Positions 13,401 through 26,600 of a stretch of 64,000 bases of DNA are shown one piece after another (positions within the stretch are counted from its first letter, which is position 1; each line of letters opens with the position of its first letter). The DNA is from Gorsachius magnificus. Its lineage: Eukaryota; Chordata; Aves; Pelecaniformes; Ardeidae. A program made the position numbers and the translations under genes. The stretch lies in the NCBI GenBank assembly GCA_034008185.1, contig CM067084.1, positions 69,722,612 to 69,786,611 on the forward strand, in the 5' to 3' direction. Under the pieces are notes generated by a model. That model searched no databases, was not told the origin of the DNA, and worked only from the letters and a program-made list of their open reading frames with translations.

Positions 13401-16400
13401 GGAATCAGCTAGTAAACATTAGATGGTTTAAGTGATTTAACTTGCACATCTTTATGTGACTAGAAGTGACATGAACAAGAGATGTGTGTTTATAAAAAAA
13501 AAAAAAGTAGTGCCCAATATTCTTTTGACTTTTTTTAAAAATAAGTGAAAAAAGTTAGTCAGAAAGCCCTGTAAGGAGGATAACAAAGTGCTAGGATGAG
13601 AACTGTTAATGTAAAGGTAAAGGGCAGCACAAGAATAAAATTAAAAAAAAAAGCTGCAGTTGCTATTGAAAAGTCCAAATTTATTAAAGCAAAAAAATGA
13701 AGTTAAGGTTCCAAACCAACCATAATGCTTCTTGTGTGCTTTGTTCAGAATTTTTTTCCCAGGAAATGCCGAAACACTTCACAAAACCGTTGAATATTAT
13801 CTTCTGCATTGTATCCAGTTGGCCTTCTGGAAGGGGATATGCTAGCTGTCTCTAGAACACACAGCATTATTTAGGAAAAGATTTTAAAATTTTTCAGGAG
13901 CTGGGAAGAATTTTAGACAAGATGTATGTTTTGAAAAAGAAAATCAAGCCAGGACTGATGTCACTCAGTTTCTTCTGTGAGAAGGCACCATAGGGTTTTC
14001 TTATTTCCAACCAGTCATTGTTTTTCTATGATAATTTATTTGTATTGGTTTAAGAGAATTTGTATTGTGTCTGTATTAGTCAGTCCATTGGCTTCAAATT
14101 TTTCCTTCTTTCTCCATTCATATACAAAGCGAGCTATGTGATATTGAATTTGGTGAACTGTATTAGCCTGTGTTTTATAACTTCAGATACCATATAAAAA
14201 ATTGAGGTGAATTTGTCTTGCCAAGGTACCAGTCACAGAATAAAACAATTACAATAAATCAATTCCTTTTTCCTTATGACTTTGGCATTTAAAATAGCAC
14301 TGCATATCTGATTTGTCATGTTACTGAAGCTGCTACTTGAGTGGAATATTAACTGTAACGGAAGTTGACAAAAGTTTTAATTATTCCAATTCTTGTAAGA
14401 GTTTTCTTGATAGAGAAAAAATATATATCAAACTGGAGAAGTTCTTTATGGGAGCTTAGTCTACACAGAATTTGCTTCATAATGTTGTTTAGGGCATTTG
14501 TTTCTCAGTTTACATCAAGACAGAAAAAGTAAATTAATGCTTATCTTGTATTTCTTGTACTTAAGTGTCTCCCATAGTATAGATCATTTTGTCTTGGAGG
14601 CTGAAAGTAGGTGTTCAGTATGATTGAAAGTTATTTCACCTTGTGTGTACTCCCAGAGATAACAGGAGCAAAATGGGGCAAGGCAATTCTCTTGCCAGCA
14701 TCTTCTCTGATAAGTCTGGGGCAGAAAGAAGGTTCCTGTCTGCACGTCTGGGAGGGAGAAGGCGGCACAATCTTTCAGATACACGACCACGGCCATGAAA
14801 ATGCCAGAGAAGTCAGTTAGAGCTCTCCTGAATAATGCCTTGTGTTTCATCACAGAACAATGTTATTAGATGGTAATTTTCCTTAATGTAGAACAATCAT
14901 TTTCATCAAAAATTTTGATTGGGGCCTATTATGAATTCTTACCATACGCACAAGCCAACTTCATTGAATATGCCAGAGTACCTACTGAGTGTCCTTTCTG
15001 CATTTCACTCAATGCGGAAAATAACTCTTGCGTAATTGGTGGGAACACACTTTAAAAAGTTTCTCCTGTTCCATTGATGATATAGATAAGAACATTTCAG
15101 CATCTGCAAGCTGAAGTACTGTGGTAAGTGAAATCTCACAGCAGCGCTGTTTACAAGGCTAGTAATTTTTTTCTGGTTTTGAAGTCAGCATGTTTGTTTA
15201 TAAGAGATGAATAATAATCATGAAGAATAGTTTCTAGAGAGGAATTATCCTTTCTTGGGGGGATAACTTTTATCTCAACGTAGCCCACTACAGGAGGGAG
15301 CTACGAGAATTAAGTTTGCAGTAGCCGAAGTCAGATTAACTGCTCTAGGAACCTACATCTAGGGATAGCGTGTTCATTTTAAATTAGTTTGAGTTGGTAG
15401 TTGACCTCTTTTATCTAGCATTAGTAAATAACGTGCTATTATCTCTCTCAGAATATGCAGTGTGGAGTAGTGAATTACAGCTCTGAAACTTGAGCCTGAT
15501 CCTAGATATATGATTTACATTTCCTAATGCTGTTTTAATACAGACGATGGGACTAAGAGAGTTGCAAGAAAGTACTTTTATCTCCTTGTTGGAGAGCTAT
15601 TGCTCTTTTATTGTTTGAGACTGGATTTTTGTGATATAAAGTTGGTTTGTCTGCTTGGAAATGTACCTGCTAAGGTCACACATCTATTGAAGATTACTTG
15701 GATCAAGTATTGTGAGCCACAAAAGAGAAATTAATTAATAGAATTTGTTTTTCTGACTGGTCCAATGTCTTTGTTGTAAATCATTATGTATTAAGTGAAA
15801 AGATAAAATTGTAATTGTGTTCTTACTGCTGAAGGGTCAAAAAGGTGTTGTACAAACATACTCTAAATGTTTCTTAGTGTCATCCACCACCTTATACTGG
15901 AGGAAAATCCCATAATGCAAACTGAAACCTTGTTTTATTCCTTTGAATTCTATCTGGATTGAGCACCCCAGGGAGGCTGCTGTTTCGGTGGATTGATTTA
16001 TTTGTTTCCTTATTCATTTATTTATTTAGTGATGGTTTTGGGATTAGGGTTGTTGTTTTTTTAGTCCCATTTTTGGTCTTTCTCTCTCTTGAGCACCTCT
16101 TTTGAGAGTACTTGTAACCAGATGAATTACACTGTTTCAGAATGTTAGAAAATTAAAACATAGGCTTTCATTTCGCTCTCATCATCCTACAAAATATAGA
16201 AATAGATGTGTGGTTGCAATGAATCATATCTTGTGCCTTATTCAGTTCACGTGGCTTAACAGCTGATTCATATAGAACAGCTACCTAATCCTGCTCTTGG
16301 TGACAGGCTAGATGCCAAGAAAACAGTCCTGATACACTACAGTCACAGTTCCATCTCTGGAGAGTCCTGTGACCTGTTAAAAAAGAATGATTTGCAACTA

Positions 16401-16467
16401 TGAATATATTTATTTACTTCCATTTCTAGATTGTTTGAACTTGTATTCTGTGAAAGGAGCATCTGTA

Positions 16468-16548
16468 CTCTGCTCTAGCTGATCCTGCTTCAGCAGGGGT
16501 TTGGACTAGATGCTCTCCAGAGGTCCTTTCCAATTTAAACAATTCTGT
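16468..16548 (+). mobile_element. CR1 LINE 3'-end fragment
   Basis: This short piece contains the CR1 3' UTR signature: a TTGGACTAGATGCTCTCCAG motif followed by GGTCCTTTCCAA and a degenerate ATTCTGT tail. The orientation is + (tail on the right). It is 5'-truncated to roughly 80 bp and diverged, so it is an old insertion. Confidence 0.75.
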
Positions 16549-18007
16549 CCTCCTGGGATAGTGAAAGGAGGATTTGTTTTAAAAAGTGTAAGCTAGAAAG
16601 CTCTCAAAAACCTAAAAGCAAATGAGTGATTATTGTAATTGTTAAAGCAAAATAAAGTGTAGTGCTTTTGTCTTTTCAAAAAGCTTTAAGAGGAACAAGG
16701 AACTTTCCTCATACCTTACAGGTCTGAAATAACAAGCCATATTTAGTCAGTATTTACAGTACAGAGGTTCAAACCTTCTGGAGGAAAGCTATTAACTTAT
16801 GTTAGGCTAGAAGCAAAAAAAAAATAAAAGAAACGCCCCAAAACCCAAACCAAAACAACACACCCCCCCTGAAAAACAGCCCTTCACTTTGATTTGTATG
16901 ATCTGACAGAATTTTTCAGTTTCTGTGTATATATTTATGGTATGTCAGATGTGGAAAGCTCATTCTAAATACTGGCTATCACAACTGTTCTTTTTTTTTG
17001 TCCAGAATTTTTGGCTATTGCATATGTGCAGATCTGCAGAACAAAGTATACATGTGCATGGCATTTTTTTGGATGGAAGTATGAGAGCCATAACCATTGC
17101 TGGGTGATGGGAAGGGGTGAAAGATCAGTGAAAACAAAAAAAAAATTTGCTGACCAATGCTATCCTCATTTCCATGGAATAACTATGTGAAATAACAGTG
17201 GTGCATGAATGTTTGTGATCAAATTCAGGAAAAATGTGTTAAATCTGGTTGGCGACTGTGCGGTGCTTGTTTGCAACATTCAGAAGTAACCTACTAGCAG
17301 ACGTGAATGCCAACAAGAATTAAAGTGATTCATCAAGAATCTGAGAGGAGCTAATGCTTCACAGCTTCTTACTAAAAACTCTCAGAACACAGAAGCCAGT
17401 ACCCTCTGTTAACATAGGCAACAGTTTTTAGTGGGTTTCAGTTTGGTGTACATAATACGGTTTTGTTTCCGTGGTTCACAGTTAATTAAACTGATTGTTT
17501 TACATTTATAAAAATATTTCAGCAGTAACTAAATTTATAGATTTAATATCTTCTGGGAAGATTTTCTGCAGCTATACAGGGGTGTGAATGTACCTACAAA
17601 AGCAATTGGATTGCTTTAAGCTAATGTGTTATGACTTGTCATTTCTGGCTGCTCTACTTCCAGAGTGGAGCATGTTAAAAAGAACTTTTAAGATTTGACA
17701 TTATATACATATATGCATGTGTGTAAAATAAATAAAAATATATAAAAATGTGTTTGAGCTTTGCTGTTTCTTTTTTTAATTGCTTTCATTCCTCGTTATG
17801 CAGAACTATGTTAATTTGGCTCTTGAGTGGAGTCATGTTGGTCAGTAAGCAAGGCACTGGCTACTAGAGCCCTGTAACTCCAGCAGTCAGATGGACTGTT
17901 CTTGTTCGTGCTGGCTGAGTTCAGAAGCTTAATTTATCTGTTAGCATGGTCACTCCTATGCCAGTAACATAACACCTATCCTTTATGTAATCCTTCCCTT
18001 GCTTCAG

Positions 18008-18053
18008 CCAGTTGAAGAAAAGCCAAAAAGAACAACTTTTGATGGAACTGGAT
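18008..18053 (+). other. KIAA0232: Candidate cassette (poison) exon of KIAA0232
   Basis: The segment has a strong pyrimidine-rich acceptor (CCTTCCCTTGCTTCAG, ending 18007) and a perfect GTAAGT donor starting at 18054. It is 46 nt, open in the frame delivered by the upstream phase-0 exon, and would encode PVEEKPKRTTFDGTG. It is purine-rich (GAAGAAAAG), like many exonic splicing enhancers. Because 46 is not a multiple of three, its last base T joins AG of the next exon (20638) to make TAG at once, so inclusion would truncate the protein and probably trigger nonsense-mediated decay. I do not know of this exon in other species. It could be a chance pseudo-exon. Confidence 0.4.
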
Positions 18054-20577
18054 GTAAGTTAAAGCAGGGGAAGGAAACAGAAATACGTTGGAAACAATAG
18101 AACAGAATAAAGTGTGTTTTCATTGTGGAGAAAGTTTCGTTATGCAAAATGAAAAATCTGAATTAAAAAAATGACATGCTGCACTTTGTGGCTTGAATGG
18201 GAGAAAAGGGTTAGTAGAAATCTGGGTCAGTAGTTTAAATAATCTTACAGATAATCATGAGATTTAAGCCTTGCATGTTGGAGTTACAAAAGCAGTCATA
18301 ATTAGGCACTTCCATGTTGAGAATTGTTTTTAAGGTACTCCAGTATTTGTGCTATTTGGATACTGTCTTTAAATTTGAACATAAGTAAAGCAGTTCAGGC
18401 AGATCACCTAATCTTGTTAACTGATCGTGTCCTATTGAACCAAGCCGGTGCCTGGAATACCTTACTTCCTGGCAGTGGGGTTGCTGCAACTACAGTGCAT
18501 TAACTTAAACAATGAAACTAAATCTCATATTTGGAGAACAACGCTGTCTTATATGAAATAATTGCTGAGGCATTCATTACATAAAGTCTGCAGCTTGTTT
18601 TTGTATACTGCAGTAAGAGGTTGAGCAAGTGGTCTCTGGAGACTTGGCATTCTGCACAGTGGCTTCCCCCCCCCCCCTTTTTTTTTTTTTAAAGCTAGTG
18701 CTAGCTCCCTCGGCGTGCTATGCAGGGCAGCATGCAGTGCGTCAGCTGACGCCAGTATTAGTTTCATGGTACAGGAGGAAATGAAGAGTTTGATTCCAAA
18801 AGTTTTCACTTTCTCGGTGTAATGGTGAGCATATTGTTGCCGGTTTGGGGGATTTTTTTTATTATTTTTTTTTTTGACATGCTGTTACAATTAAGGAAGT
18901 GGATCTATATTCCTTAGATGTTGAGTATTTGCTACAGGTGTCTGTGGGATTGGACAGTGGGAGAGCTAAGCAAAAACAAGGCCAGCTCCTCCTCTGTTGC
19001 CCTTTTGGGGGGAGAAGGGGGGAGTCGGGTGGTATAGGCATAAAGTGACAGTTATTACACCTGCATAGGTGTTTGTCCACATTACTGTGCTGCTTGGTTC
19101 TTTCTAAATTTAATTTATGTTGGTAAATTTACTGATACAGAAGACGCCTTCTAAAGTTTAATATTGCTAAGTCATCCTCAGTTAAGTATGTGGCATAAAG
19201 GTTTATATTTGGCACTTCAGGGCAGCAATGCAGTTAGGAATAGAAAATTGCTTTCTCACTTGACTGCAAATAATTAAAATTTAGAAGTTAGCATATACGT
19301 CATTGCTTCAGTATATGATTTTTCAAGTGCATGTTTCTGATGGAGGATTAAACAAGCTAGTTTTACCATATAAATTAGTATTCTCTTTTCCATAATATTT
19401 TCTTGTGCTTTAGCTATATGTATTCACATTTCTTAGCAATTTCTAGCCAGTAATCAGGACAGAGGAGAAACTCTTTGTTCTTGGAAAAATGAAATCTTTA
19501 TGCCACCAAGGGTGACACAGCAAATCAAACTCTCTTTTATGCATTTCTGTAACTTGATATTTGATCTGCATTACCTTTGGAGAGAATGCATATTCCATGA
19601 CTATATGCACCCAAGATCATGTCAAATTCAGAAGGTTGAGGTAATTTTGGAGACTTGTCTAATTCTCAAAATCTTCAAGTATGATGGGAACAGGATGCTG
19701 GAGTTGCTCTTGAGGAAACTGTGTATACATAGGCTATGAGAAGCTGTACGGTTCTCCCTCGTTACCATTCCCAGCTGTATGGTAATGTGCAGGGCACTTC
19801 TTGCATCCTCCTTGCTTGTTTCGTGTTGCTGTGTTTAGCTGCGATTCCAGCCTTCTGTCTGCAGTTACGGAAAGTGCAAAGCGTAATCTCCAAGCGTGAT
19901 CCCTGAGCATTGGAATACTAAGCACACAAGTATCTACACAGTACCCAGCTCGCCTGGTTCTCCTTCCAACAGGAATGGTTACTTCAGGCTGTATGTTGGT
20001 AGTTAGTATTTTGCTGACTGGAACTCAACTTCTATTCCATTAGAATAGCACAGGGTTTTCTCCTATGGGACAGTTCGTAGTATATTGTACCGTATTGTAT
20101 GTGTGTTTATTTTTCAGTATTTTGCTGTTGTGGTGCTGTTGCTTTATCTAGAGCTGCTTGCAAGTCTAGGCAGACAGTAAAAGCAGAAGCGTGTGAGGAT
20201 AACACTGAACCGGGATTTAAAAGGAAGCTTGAGTGTATGGAAGATTTACGTGGAGGAGCAAAGGGGGAGAATAGAGGCTTATAGCGAAGATTAATAAGGT
20301 GTTTATTTTTCCCTCTGCTCTCCTGAGAAAACAACACAATGTTTAAAAAGAAAAAAACTGGGTATTCTAAACTGGCAAAACTATGGGATAAGTTTTGCAT
20401 GAAGATACCTTGGAAGCATTTTCTCTCCCTCTCTGCCACCTATATGTGTATGTCTTCGTACTGTTCTCCTTTGCTTTTTAATGCATAGCTACAAAAAGAA
20501 TAATAAATGTCTGCTGAGATATGTTTATTTTATTTGTCTTTCTATAAAATGAATATTCTTTTTAGTAAGTTACGTTT

Positions 20578-20580
<3 letters not shown>

Positions 20581-20608
<28 letters not shown>
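20581..20608 (+). repeat. T28 homopolymer upstream of a KIAA0232 exon
   Basis: This is an uninterrupted run of 28 T, followed by CTTCTCCCTGTCGGTTTG and the acceptor of the 67-nt exon. It probably serves as, or extends, the polypyrimidine tract. Its exact length in the assembly is uncertain because long homopolymers are error-prone. Confidence 0.9.
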
Positions 20609-20637
20609 CTTCTCCCTGTCGGTTTGCTGTTGTGCAG

Positions 20638-20704
20638 AGCTCTGGGATTGAAACGTTAGTAGAGGAGCTTTGCTCCAGACTGAAAGACCTTCAGAGTAAG
20701 CAAG
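20638..20704 (+). CDS. KIAA0232: KIAA0232 coding exon (SSGIETLVEELCSRLKDLQSKQ)
   Basis: This 67-nt exon, with acceptor TGTGCAG and donor GTGAGG, runs from phase 0 to phase 1. It encodes 22 residues (SSGIETLVEELCSRLKDLQ, then SKQ) with a heptad-like hydrophobic pattern (I, L, V, L, L, L), suggesting a short amphipathic helix. It matches the segment after SASDE in human KIAA0232 as I recall it. A 28-nt T run lies about 30 nt upstream, an unusually long polypyrimidine tract for such a small exon. Confidence 0.93.
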
Positions 20705-22042
20705 GTGAGGAATAAATCTTTAAACTTCTGAGGCCATATATTGTATTTATCAACTGTGTAACATGCTGAGGGGTGGGGGAGCAGACTCTTAATTCAGTAG
20801 CTTTTAATATAAGCCATGCAATTTTAAAGTATATATTTGAATAATTTCATTCAAATAGTTTAGGTAATTCTGTTCTAGTGTGCTTTGTTTACCTAAGAAA
20901 TAGCCATTCACAAATGGAGTTTTCCTCATGAAAAGCTGTAACTGTTCATATCCAGCTATGCCTGCTTTTTAGTAAATTTTCTATATTCAGCATCCTCCTT
21001 CCCCACCAAAAGAAGTCGAAATAAAGTAGGCTTGATTCTGTTCCTTTTGTCTGTTGATACTTGGAAAGAGTAGATTGGCCTCAAAATGGTTGTATCTTAG
21101 CTATTCCTGTGAAAAGCATCCAAGTAGCCATCGCAGAGAGGTGTGCTTAAAATTCCTGGGCTTTAGGGGAGTGATAACGGGGACTTTATGTTGTCAAGCT
21201 TAGGGCAGGGAGCATAATATAAAACTGCGGTGTCTCCAGTGAAAGTTGATTGCACAAAGATGTTTGTTCAGGACCATGGCAGCAGCCTTTGACACTCACA
21301 GTAAAATTAATATGCTTATTGTGCAGTACAAATAGCAATAAATAAGGGATAAATATTTACCTGCTTAAAGCATGATATTAGCTGTTTCCATTCCCTTTTT
21401 CTGTTTTTAAACAGTAATTACTAGTCAGCTCTTAGTATTTCATAGTGCCGTGCTGTGACACTGTCTTACTGAGCCAAGGTGATGTTGACCATTTATTTTG
21501 GGGAAAAAAAAAAAAATTAGTGTGTATTTCACTACTTTTTTTGTATTTTATGGATTTTAATATAAATAATTAGAAATCTTTAGAGTCACCTCTCACACAG
21601 GAAATATGCCTTTACATCCACACAAAGCACAACAGCTACTGCAGGGGTGCTTCCTTGTAGTGAAATACGTGAGAAGTTAGATGCAACCACTCATAAAAAA
21701 TATTTAGCTAAATAGTTGATTTTTTAAAAAAATCTTTTTTTATATGTAGCAATGCAAGAAGGAGATAAGGATTTGGATATGAAATAACTAAAACTTCAAT
21801 AGGAAGTATCCTAGTGGGGACATTGCTAACCATGGAGTTGCATGCAGCTGTTTGGTGAAATTTGCAGGGCTTATCAAGATAACTGTGGAAAACTTCAATC
21901 TTGGGTGGTAACTTGTAATTTCATTATGTATAATAAACAGTCTATAAATTATTCTGCTATTTACAGTGTTTTATGGAAATTTACTACTATTACAGAAGTT
22001 TTCATTTTTCTGTTAAGCATTTGGCATTTTCTTCCAAAACAG
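20705..22042 (+). other. KIAA0232 intron, 1.3 kb
   Basis: The intron is bounded by GTGAGG (20705) and the acceptor AAAACAG (ending 22042). It is AT-rich, and I recognise no repeat or gene in it. Confidence 0.85.
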
Positions 22043-22124
22043 AGGAGAAGATTCACAAAAAGTTAGAAGGCTCTTTGTCTCCTGAGACTGATTTATCTCC
22101 CACAGCAAAGGATCAAGTAGAAAT
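22043..22124 (+). CDS. KIAA0232: KIAA0232 coding exon (EEKIHKKLEGS...KDQVEM)
   Basis: This 82-nt exon enters with two bases completing a Glu codon and leaves with AT, completed to Met (ATG) by the first base of 23646. The peptide (E)EKIHKKLEGSLSPETDLSP, then TAKDQVE(M), aligns with human KIAA0232 as I recall it. The donor is GTATGC. It is lysine- and Ser/Pro-rich and probably disordered. Confidence 0.93.
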
Positions 22125-23645
22125 GTATGCGTTTTTTATTATCATTATCTGAGATGCTTTTATCTTTTCTCCTTTTACTCCCATATTTTAACGCAGTGAA
22201 GTTAACTTAGTGGGGAATCTGGAGTTTTGTGGATGTTAAGAAATACATTTTTTTCCTCTCATCTTCTTTTGTTAATCTTACATGTTTAAATATGAGCATT
22301 TGGTACCATGGGCTAGTTTAATTTCTGGCAAAGTCCTGACTGCTTTCTTTTGACTATACGCAGAACTCAAACCATACTGTATTTTAATTTCCTTAAGACC
22401 AAGTCAACTAGACAAATTAAAAGCCTTTAAAACAGCATTAACATGTTAGACTTGCAGGGAGAGAATTGGCTTCCTGGGTTCATAGAATCATAGAATAGTT
22501 TGGGTTGGAAGGGACCTTTAGAGGTCATCTAGTCCAACCCCCCCTGCCATGGGCAGGGTCATCTTCAACTGGATCCGGTTGGTCAGAACTCCATCCAGCC
22601 TGATCTTGAATGTTTCCAGGGATGGGGCATCTGCCGCCTCTCTGGGCAACCCATTCCAGTGTTTCACCACCCTCATTGTAAAAATTTTCTTCCTTATATC
22701 TAGTCTAAATCTACCTTCTTAGTTTAAAACCTTTACCCCTTGTCCTATCTTGTTCAGAACTCTGTCTTCTGTTGCAGAGATGGGAAACTGAAACTCTTTA
22801 TAACCTTTAAACTCTTTATAACCAAAGTGGTCTTACTAGTTACCAGGTACCTGAGTCCAGTGTTAGTGAAGTACCCAGGGCTTCTTTTCTTGGAGATGTG
22901 ACTGCTTCGATATTTCTTAATAATAACCATTGGTAGCAACAGTCTAGTAGAAGTGTTGCTAAATGGATAATCATTTAATAGGTTTTCATTGGAATATATG
23001 TGATTCAGTGTAAATCTCTTTACCATCAAACACATACAACTTAAATGTTGCCAAAAACCATATTTTAATTTTGTCCCTGTTGCTCGAAGGTATTAAGCAT
23101 CTTAAACTACTCAAGAACTAATCTTATTTTGCAATAGCTTTTCCTGAAAAACTGGACAGTCAAACTATGTAGAACTTAAAACAGTGTCTCATTTCACAAA
23201 GAAGAGTTTAAAAAACCTGAAATCTAGCACTGAACTGACTTAAATTCAGGACTTCCTCATTTACACTCTAAATCAAACATGTCTAAGACGACTGTAGTGA
23301 ATTGTTACCTCATCTAATAAATCTGGTGTCAGGCCTTCACTGTTTTAAGCGTCTGCAATTTCCATCTACAGTGAAGTTTAGTACTCCCTAAAAATGGGAC
23401 TGTTTTACTTGGCAGTATATTTTTAAACTTATATTAATATAAGCACTTTTAAAGCTTATCTTAATCTCCCATTTGTTATCATTCAAAAAAACGGTGCAAT
23501 GAGTGGTATGTGCATATGTAGAACAAACTAGATTTTTTGGCAATTAGATTGGTAGTGTTTTGATGTGGTTTTAGTACTACTTTCTAATCTTAATGCCTGT
23601 CTGAAGTTCTGTGATCTGAATGTCACCTTTTTGTTTTCCTTTCAG
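22125..23645 (+). other. KIAA0232 intron, 1.5 kb, with a CR1 insertion
   Basis: The intron starts GTATGC and ends TTTTCAG-type at 23645 (CTTTCAG). Its middle holds a CR1 3' fragment in minus orientation (22479-22765). Next to that is a short tandem duplication of an AACTCTTTATAACC unit at about 22792-22824. Confidence 0.85.
22479..22765 (-). mobile_element. CR1 LINE 3' fragment, minus orientation
   Basis: The fragment begins with CATAGAATCATAGAAT, the reverse complement of the CR1 3' tail repeat. It continues with TTTGGGTTGGAAGGGACC and the CR1 3' UTR region, including the complement of the conserved segment encoding the end of the reverse transcriptase frame. About 285 bp, strongly 5'-truncated. 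It lies antisense within the KIAA0232 intron. Confidence 0.93.
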
Positions 23646-26600
23646 GTACTATGAAGCATTTCCTCCTCTTTCTGAAAAGCCAGTTTGCCTGCAGGAAATT
23701 ATGACTGTATGGAATAAATCCAAAGTATGCTCTTACTCTAGCTCCTCATCTTCATCCACTGCTCCACCAACTAGCACAGATACATCTTCTCCAAAGGACT
23801 GCAATAGTGAAAGTGAAGTAACTAAAGACAGAAGTAATAAAGTATCTGCCACTGTACAGGAAAGAACCCAGCAGAAGAAAAGCAAAAATGAGAAAGAAAA
23901 CAAGTTTAGTAACAACACTGTTGAAGAGAAGCCTGTTTTGTACAAAAAGCAAGTCCGACATAAGTCTGAGGGAAAGATGCGTCCTCGCTCATGGTCATCT
24001 GGATCCAGTGAGGCTGGCTCAAGTTCTAGTGGTAATCAAGGTGAATACAAGGCATCAATGAAATGTATTAAAGTAAGACACAAAACAAGAGAGGTTCGAA
24101 ATAAAAAAGGGCGTAATGGACAAAGCAGGCTTTCAGTGAAATCTGGTGAAAAGGCTGATAGAAAAGTCCACAGCGGAAGCAGTAGCAGCAGTAGCAGCGG
24201 GTCCATCAAACAGCTGTGCAAAAGAGGTAAAAGGCCATTAAAAGAAATTGGAAGAAAAGAAGCTGGCGGTAGCGATGGAAAAGATTTGTATTTAGACAGC
24301 AGAAATGAAAAGGAATATAAAGAAGAACCCTTGTGGTATACTGAGCCGATTACAGAGTACTTTGTTCCTCTTAGCAGAAAAAGCAAGCTGGAGACTACAT
24401 ACCGCAACAGAGAAGATATATGTGGCATAACATCAGAGGCTGTAGAAGAGTTGTCTGAATCAGTGCATGGTCTTTGTATTAGCAACAATAATATTCATAA
24501 AACATACCTCGCAGCAGGTACTTTCATTGATGGTCACTTTGTAGAAATGCCTGCAGTTCTAAATGAGGATATTGACCTCGCTGGGACCTCAATATGTTCT
24601 CAACCAGAGGACGACAAATATTTAGATGATGTTCATCTGTCAGAACTAACACACTTCTATGAAGTGGATATTGATCAATCCATGTTGGATCCTGGTGCCT
24701 CAGATACGATGCAAGGGGAGAGTCGGATTTTAAATATGATTCGACAAAAGAGTAAAGAAAAAACTGATTTTGAGGCAGAATGTTGCATAGTGTTAGATGG
24801 AATGGAGTTGCAAGGGGAAAGTGCAATATGGACAGATTCGACCAGCTCTGTTGGTGCTGAAGGGTGGTTCTTGCAAGACCTTAGTAATTTAGCTCAATTT
24901 TGGGAGTGCTGTTCATCTTCTAGCTCTGGTGATGCAGATGGGGAAAGTTTTGGAGGAGATTCTCCGATCAGATTCTCCCCCATCTTAGACAGCACAATGC
25001 TTAATTCACACATGCTTGCTGGCAATCAAGAGCTCTTTTCAGATATTAATGAAGGGTCTGGTATAAACTCTTGTTTTTCAGTGTTTGAAGTGCAATGCAG
25101 TAACTCTGTTTTACCATTTTCTTTTGAAACACTCAACTTGGGAAATGAAAATGCAGATTCTAGTAGCACTGCTAATATTCTTGGGAAAACACAGTCTAGA
25201 TTGCTAATATGGACCAAAAATAGTGCCTTTGATGAAAATGAACACTGTTCGAATCTTTCAACAAGAACCTGTAGTCCATGGTCACACTCGGAAGAAACAC
25301 GTTCAGACAATGAGACTTTAAATATTCCATATGAAGAATCCACACAATTTAATGCAGAAGATATTAATTATGTAGTTCCTAGAGTGTCTTCGAGTTATGT
25401 AGATGAAGAAATTCTAGATTTTTTGCCAGAAGAAACCTGCCAGCAACAAGCTAGAACTTTAGGAGAAATGCCCACTTTGATTTTCAAAAAAAAATCTAAG
25501 CTAGAATCTGTCTGTGGTATTCAGCTAGAACAAAAAGCAGAAAGTAAAGACTATGAAACTACACAAGGGTGTAGTGAAAGCAGTCCACATGGAGATGGCT
25601 ACAGCTCAGGGGTTATTAAAGATATTTGGACAAATATGACAGACAGAAATTCTGCAGCGATGGTAGAAATAGAAGGAATAGAAGATGAATTGTTTTCAGC
25701 TGATGTAAATAACTATTGCTGCTGTTTGGATACAGAAGCAAAAGTTGAAACTCTCCAGGAGCCCAATAAAGCAGTGCAGAGATCAGAGTATCATCTTTGG
25801 GAGGGTCAAAAGGAGAATTTAGAGAAGAGAGCCTTTGTCTCAAATGATTTATCAAAAGTAGATGGTGGTGACTATACTACACCATCAAAACCTTGGGATG
25901 TTAACCAGGATAAAGAAAACTCATTTATACTTGGTGGTGTGTATGGGGAGCTCAAAACATTTAACAGTGATGGAGAATGGGCAGTGGTGCCACCTAGTCA
26001 CTCAAAAGGGAGCTTATTACAATGTGCGGCTTCTGATGTAGTGACGATAGCTGGTACAGATGTTTTTATGACTCCAGGAAATAGCTTTGCCCCTGGTCAT
26101 AGGCAATTATGGAGGCCATTTGTATCATTTGAACAGAATGAGCAATCAAAGAGTGGTGATAATGGATTAAATAAGGGGTTTTCTTTTATCTTCCATGAAG
26201 ACTTATTGGGAGCTTGTGGTAACTTTCAAGTTGAAGAACCGGGGCTTGAATACTCATTCTCTTCCTTTGACCTGAACAATCCATTTTCACAAGTTCTTCA
26301 TGTAGAGTGTTCGTTTGAGCCAGAAGGAATTGCATCTTTCAGCCCTAGTTTTAAACCTAAGTCAATTCTGTGCTCTGATTCAGACAGTGAGGTTTTACAC
26401 CCCAGGATATGTGGTGTTGATCGAACGCAGTACAGGGCTATACGGATTTCTCCAAGGACTCACTTTCGCCCAATTTCTGCATCTGAACTTTCTCCAGGTG
26501 GTGGAAGTGAGTCAGAATTTGAGTCAGAAAAAGATGAGGGAGGTATTGCTGTCCCTTCTCAAGTAGATGTATTTGAGGATCCACAAGCAGATCTCAAACC

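Larger units (their letters stand above)
7466..20637 (+). other. KIAA0232 intron, 13.2 kb
   Basis: This large AT-rich intron runs from the donor GTAAGT at 7466 to the acceptor GTGCAG ending at 20637. It contains a short CR1 3' tail (about 16468-16548), a C12-T13 homopolymer junction (18666-18690), a 28-nt T run (20581-20608) just before the acceptor, and an exon-like 46-nt segment (18008-18053) listed separately. Open frames of up to about 110 codons here have no recognisable domains and look like chance. Confidence 0.8.

Noticed and set aside
23620..23645. ATG at 23620 as the start of the 1129-codon frame
   Set aside because: It lies in the intron. A CTTTCAG acceptor at 23645 and homology across the junction show the exon starts at 23646.
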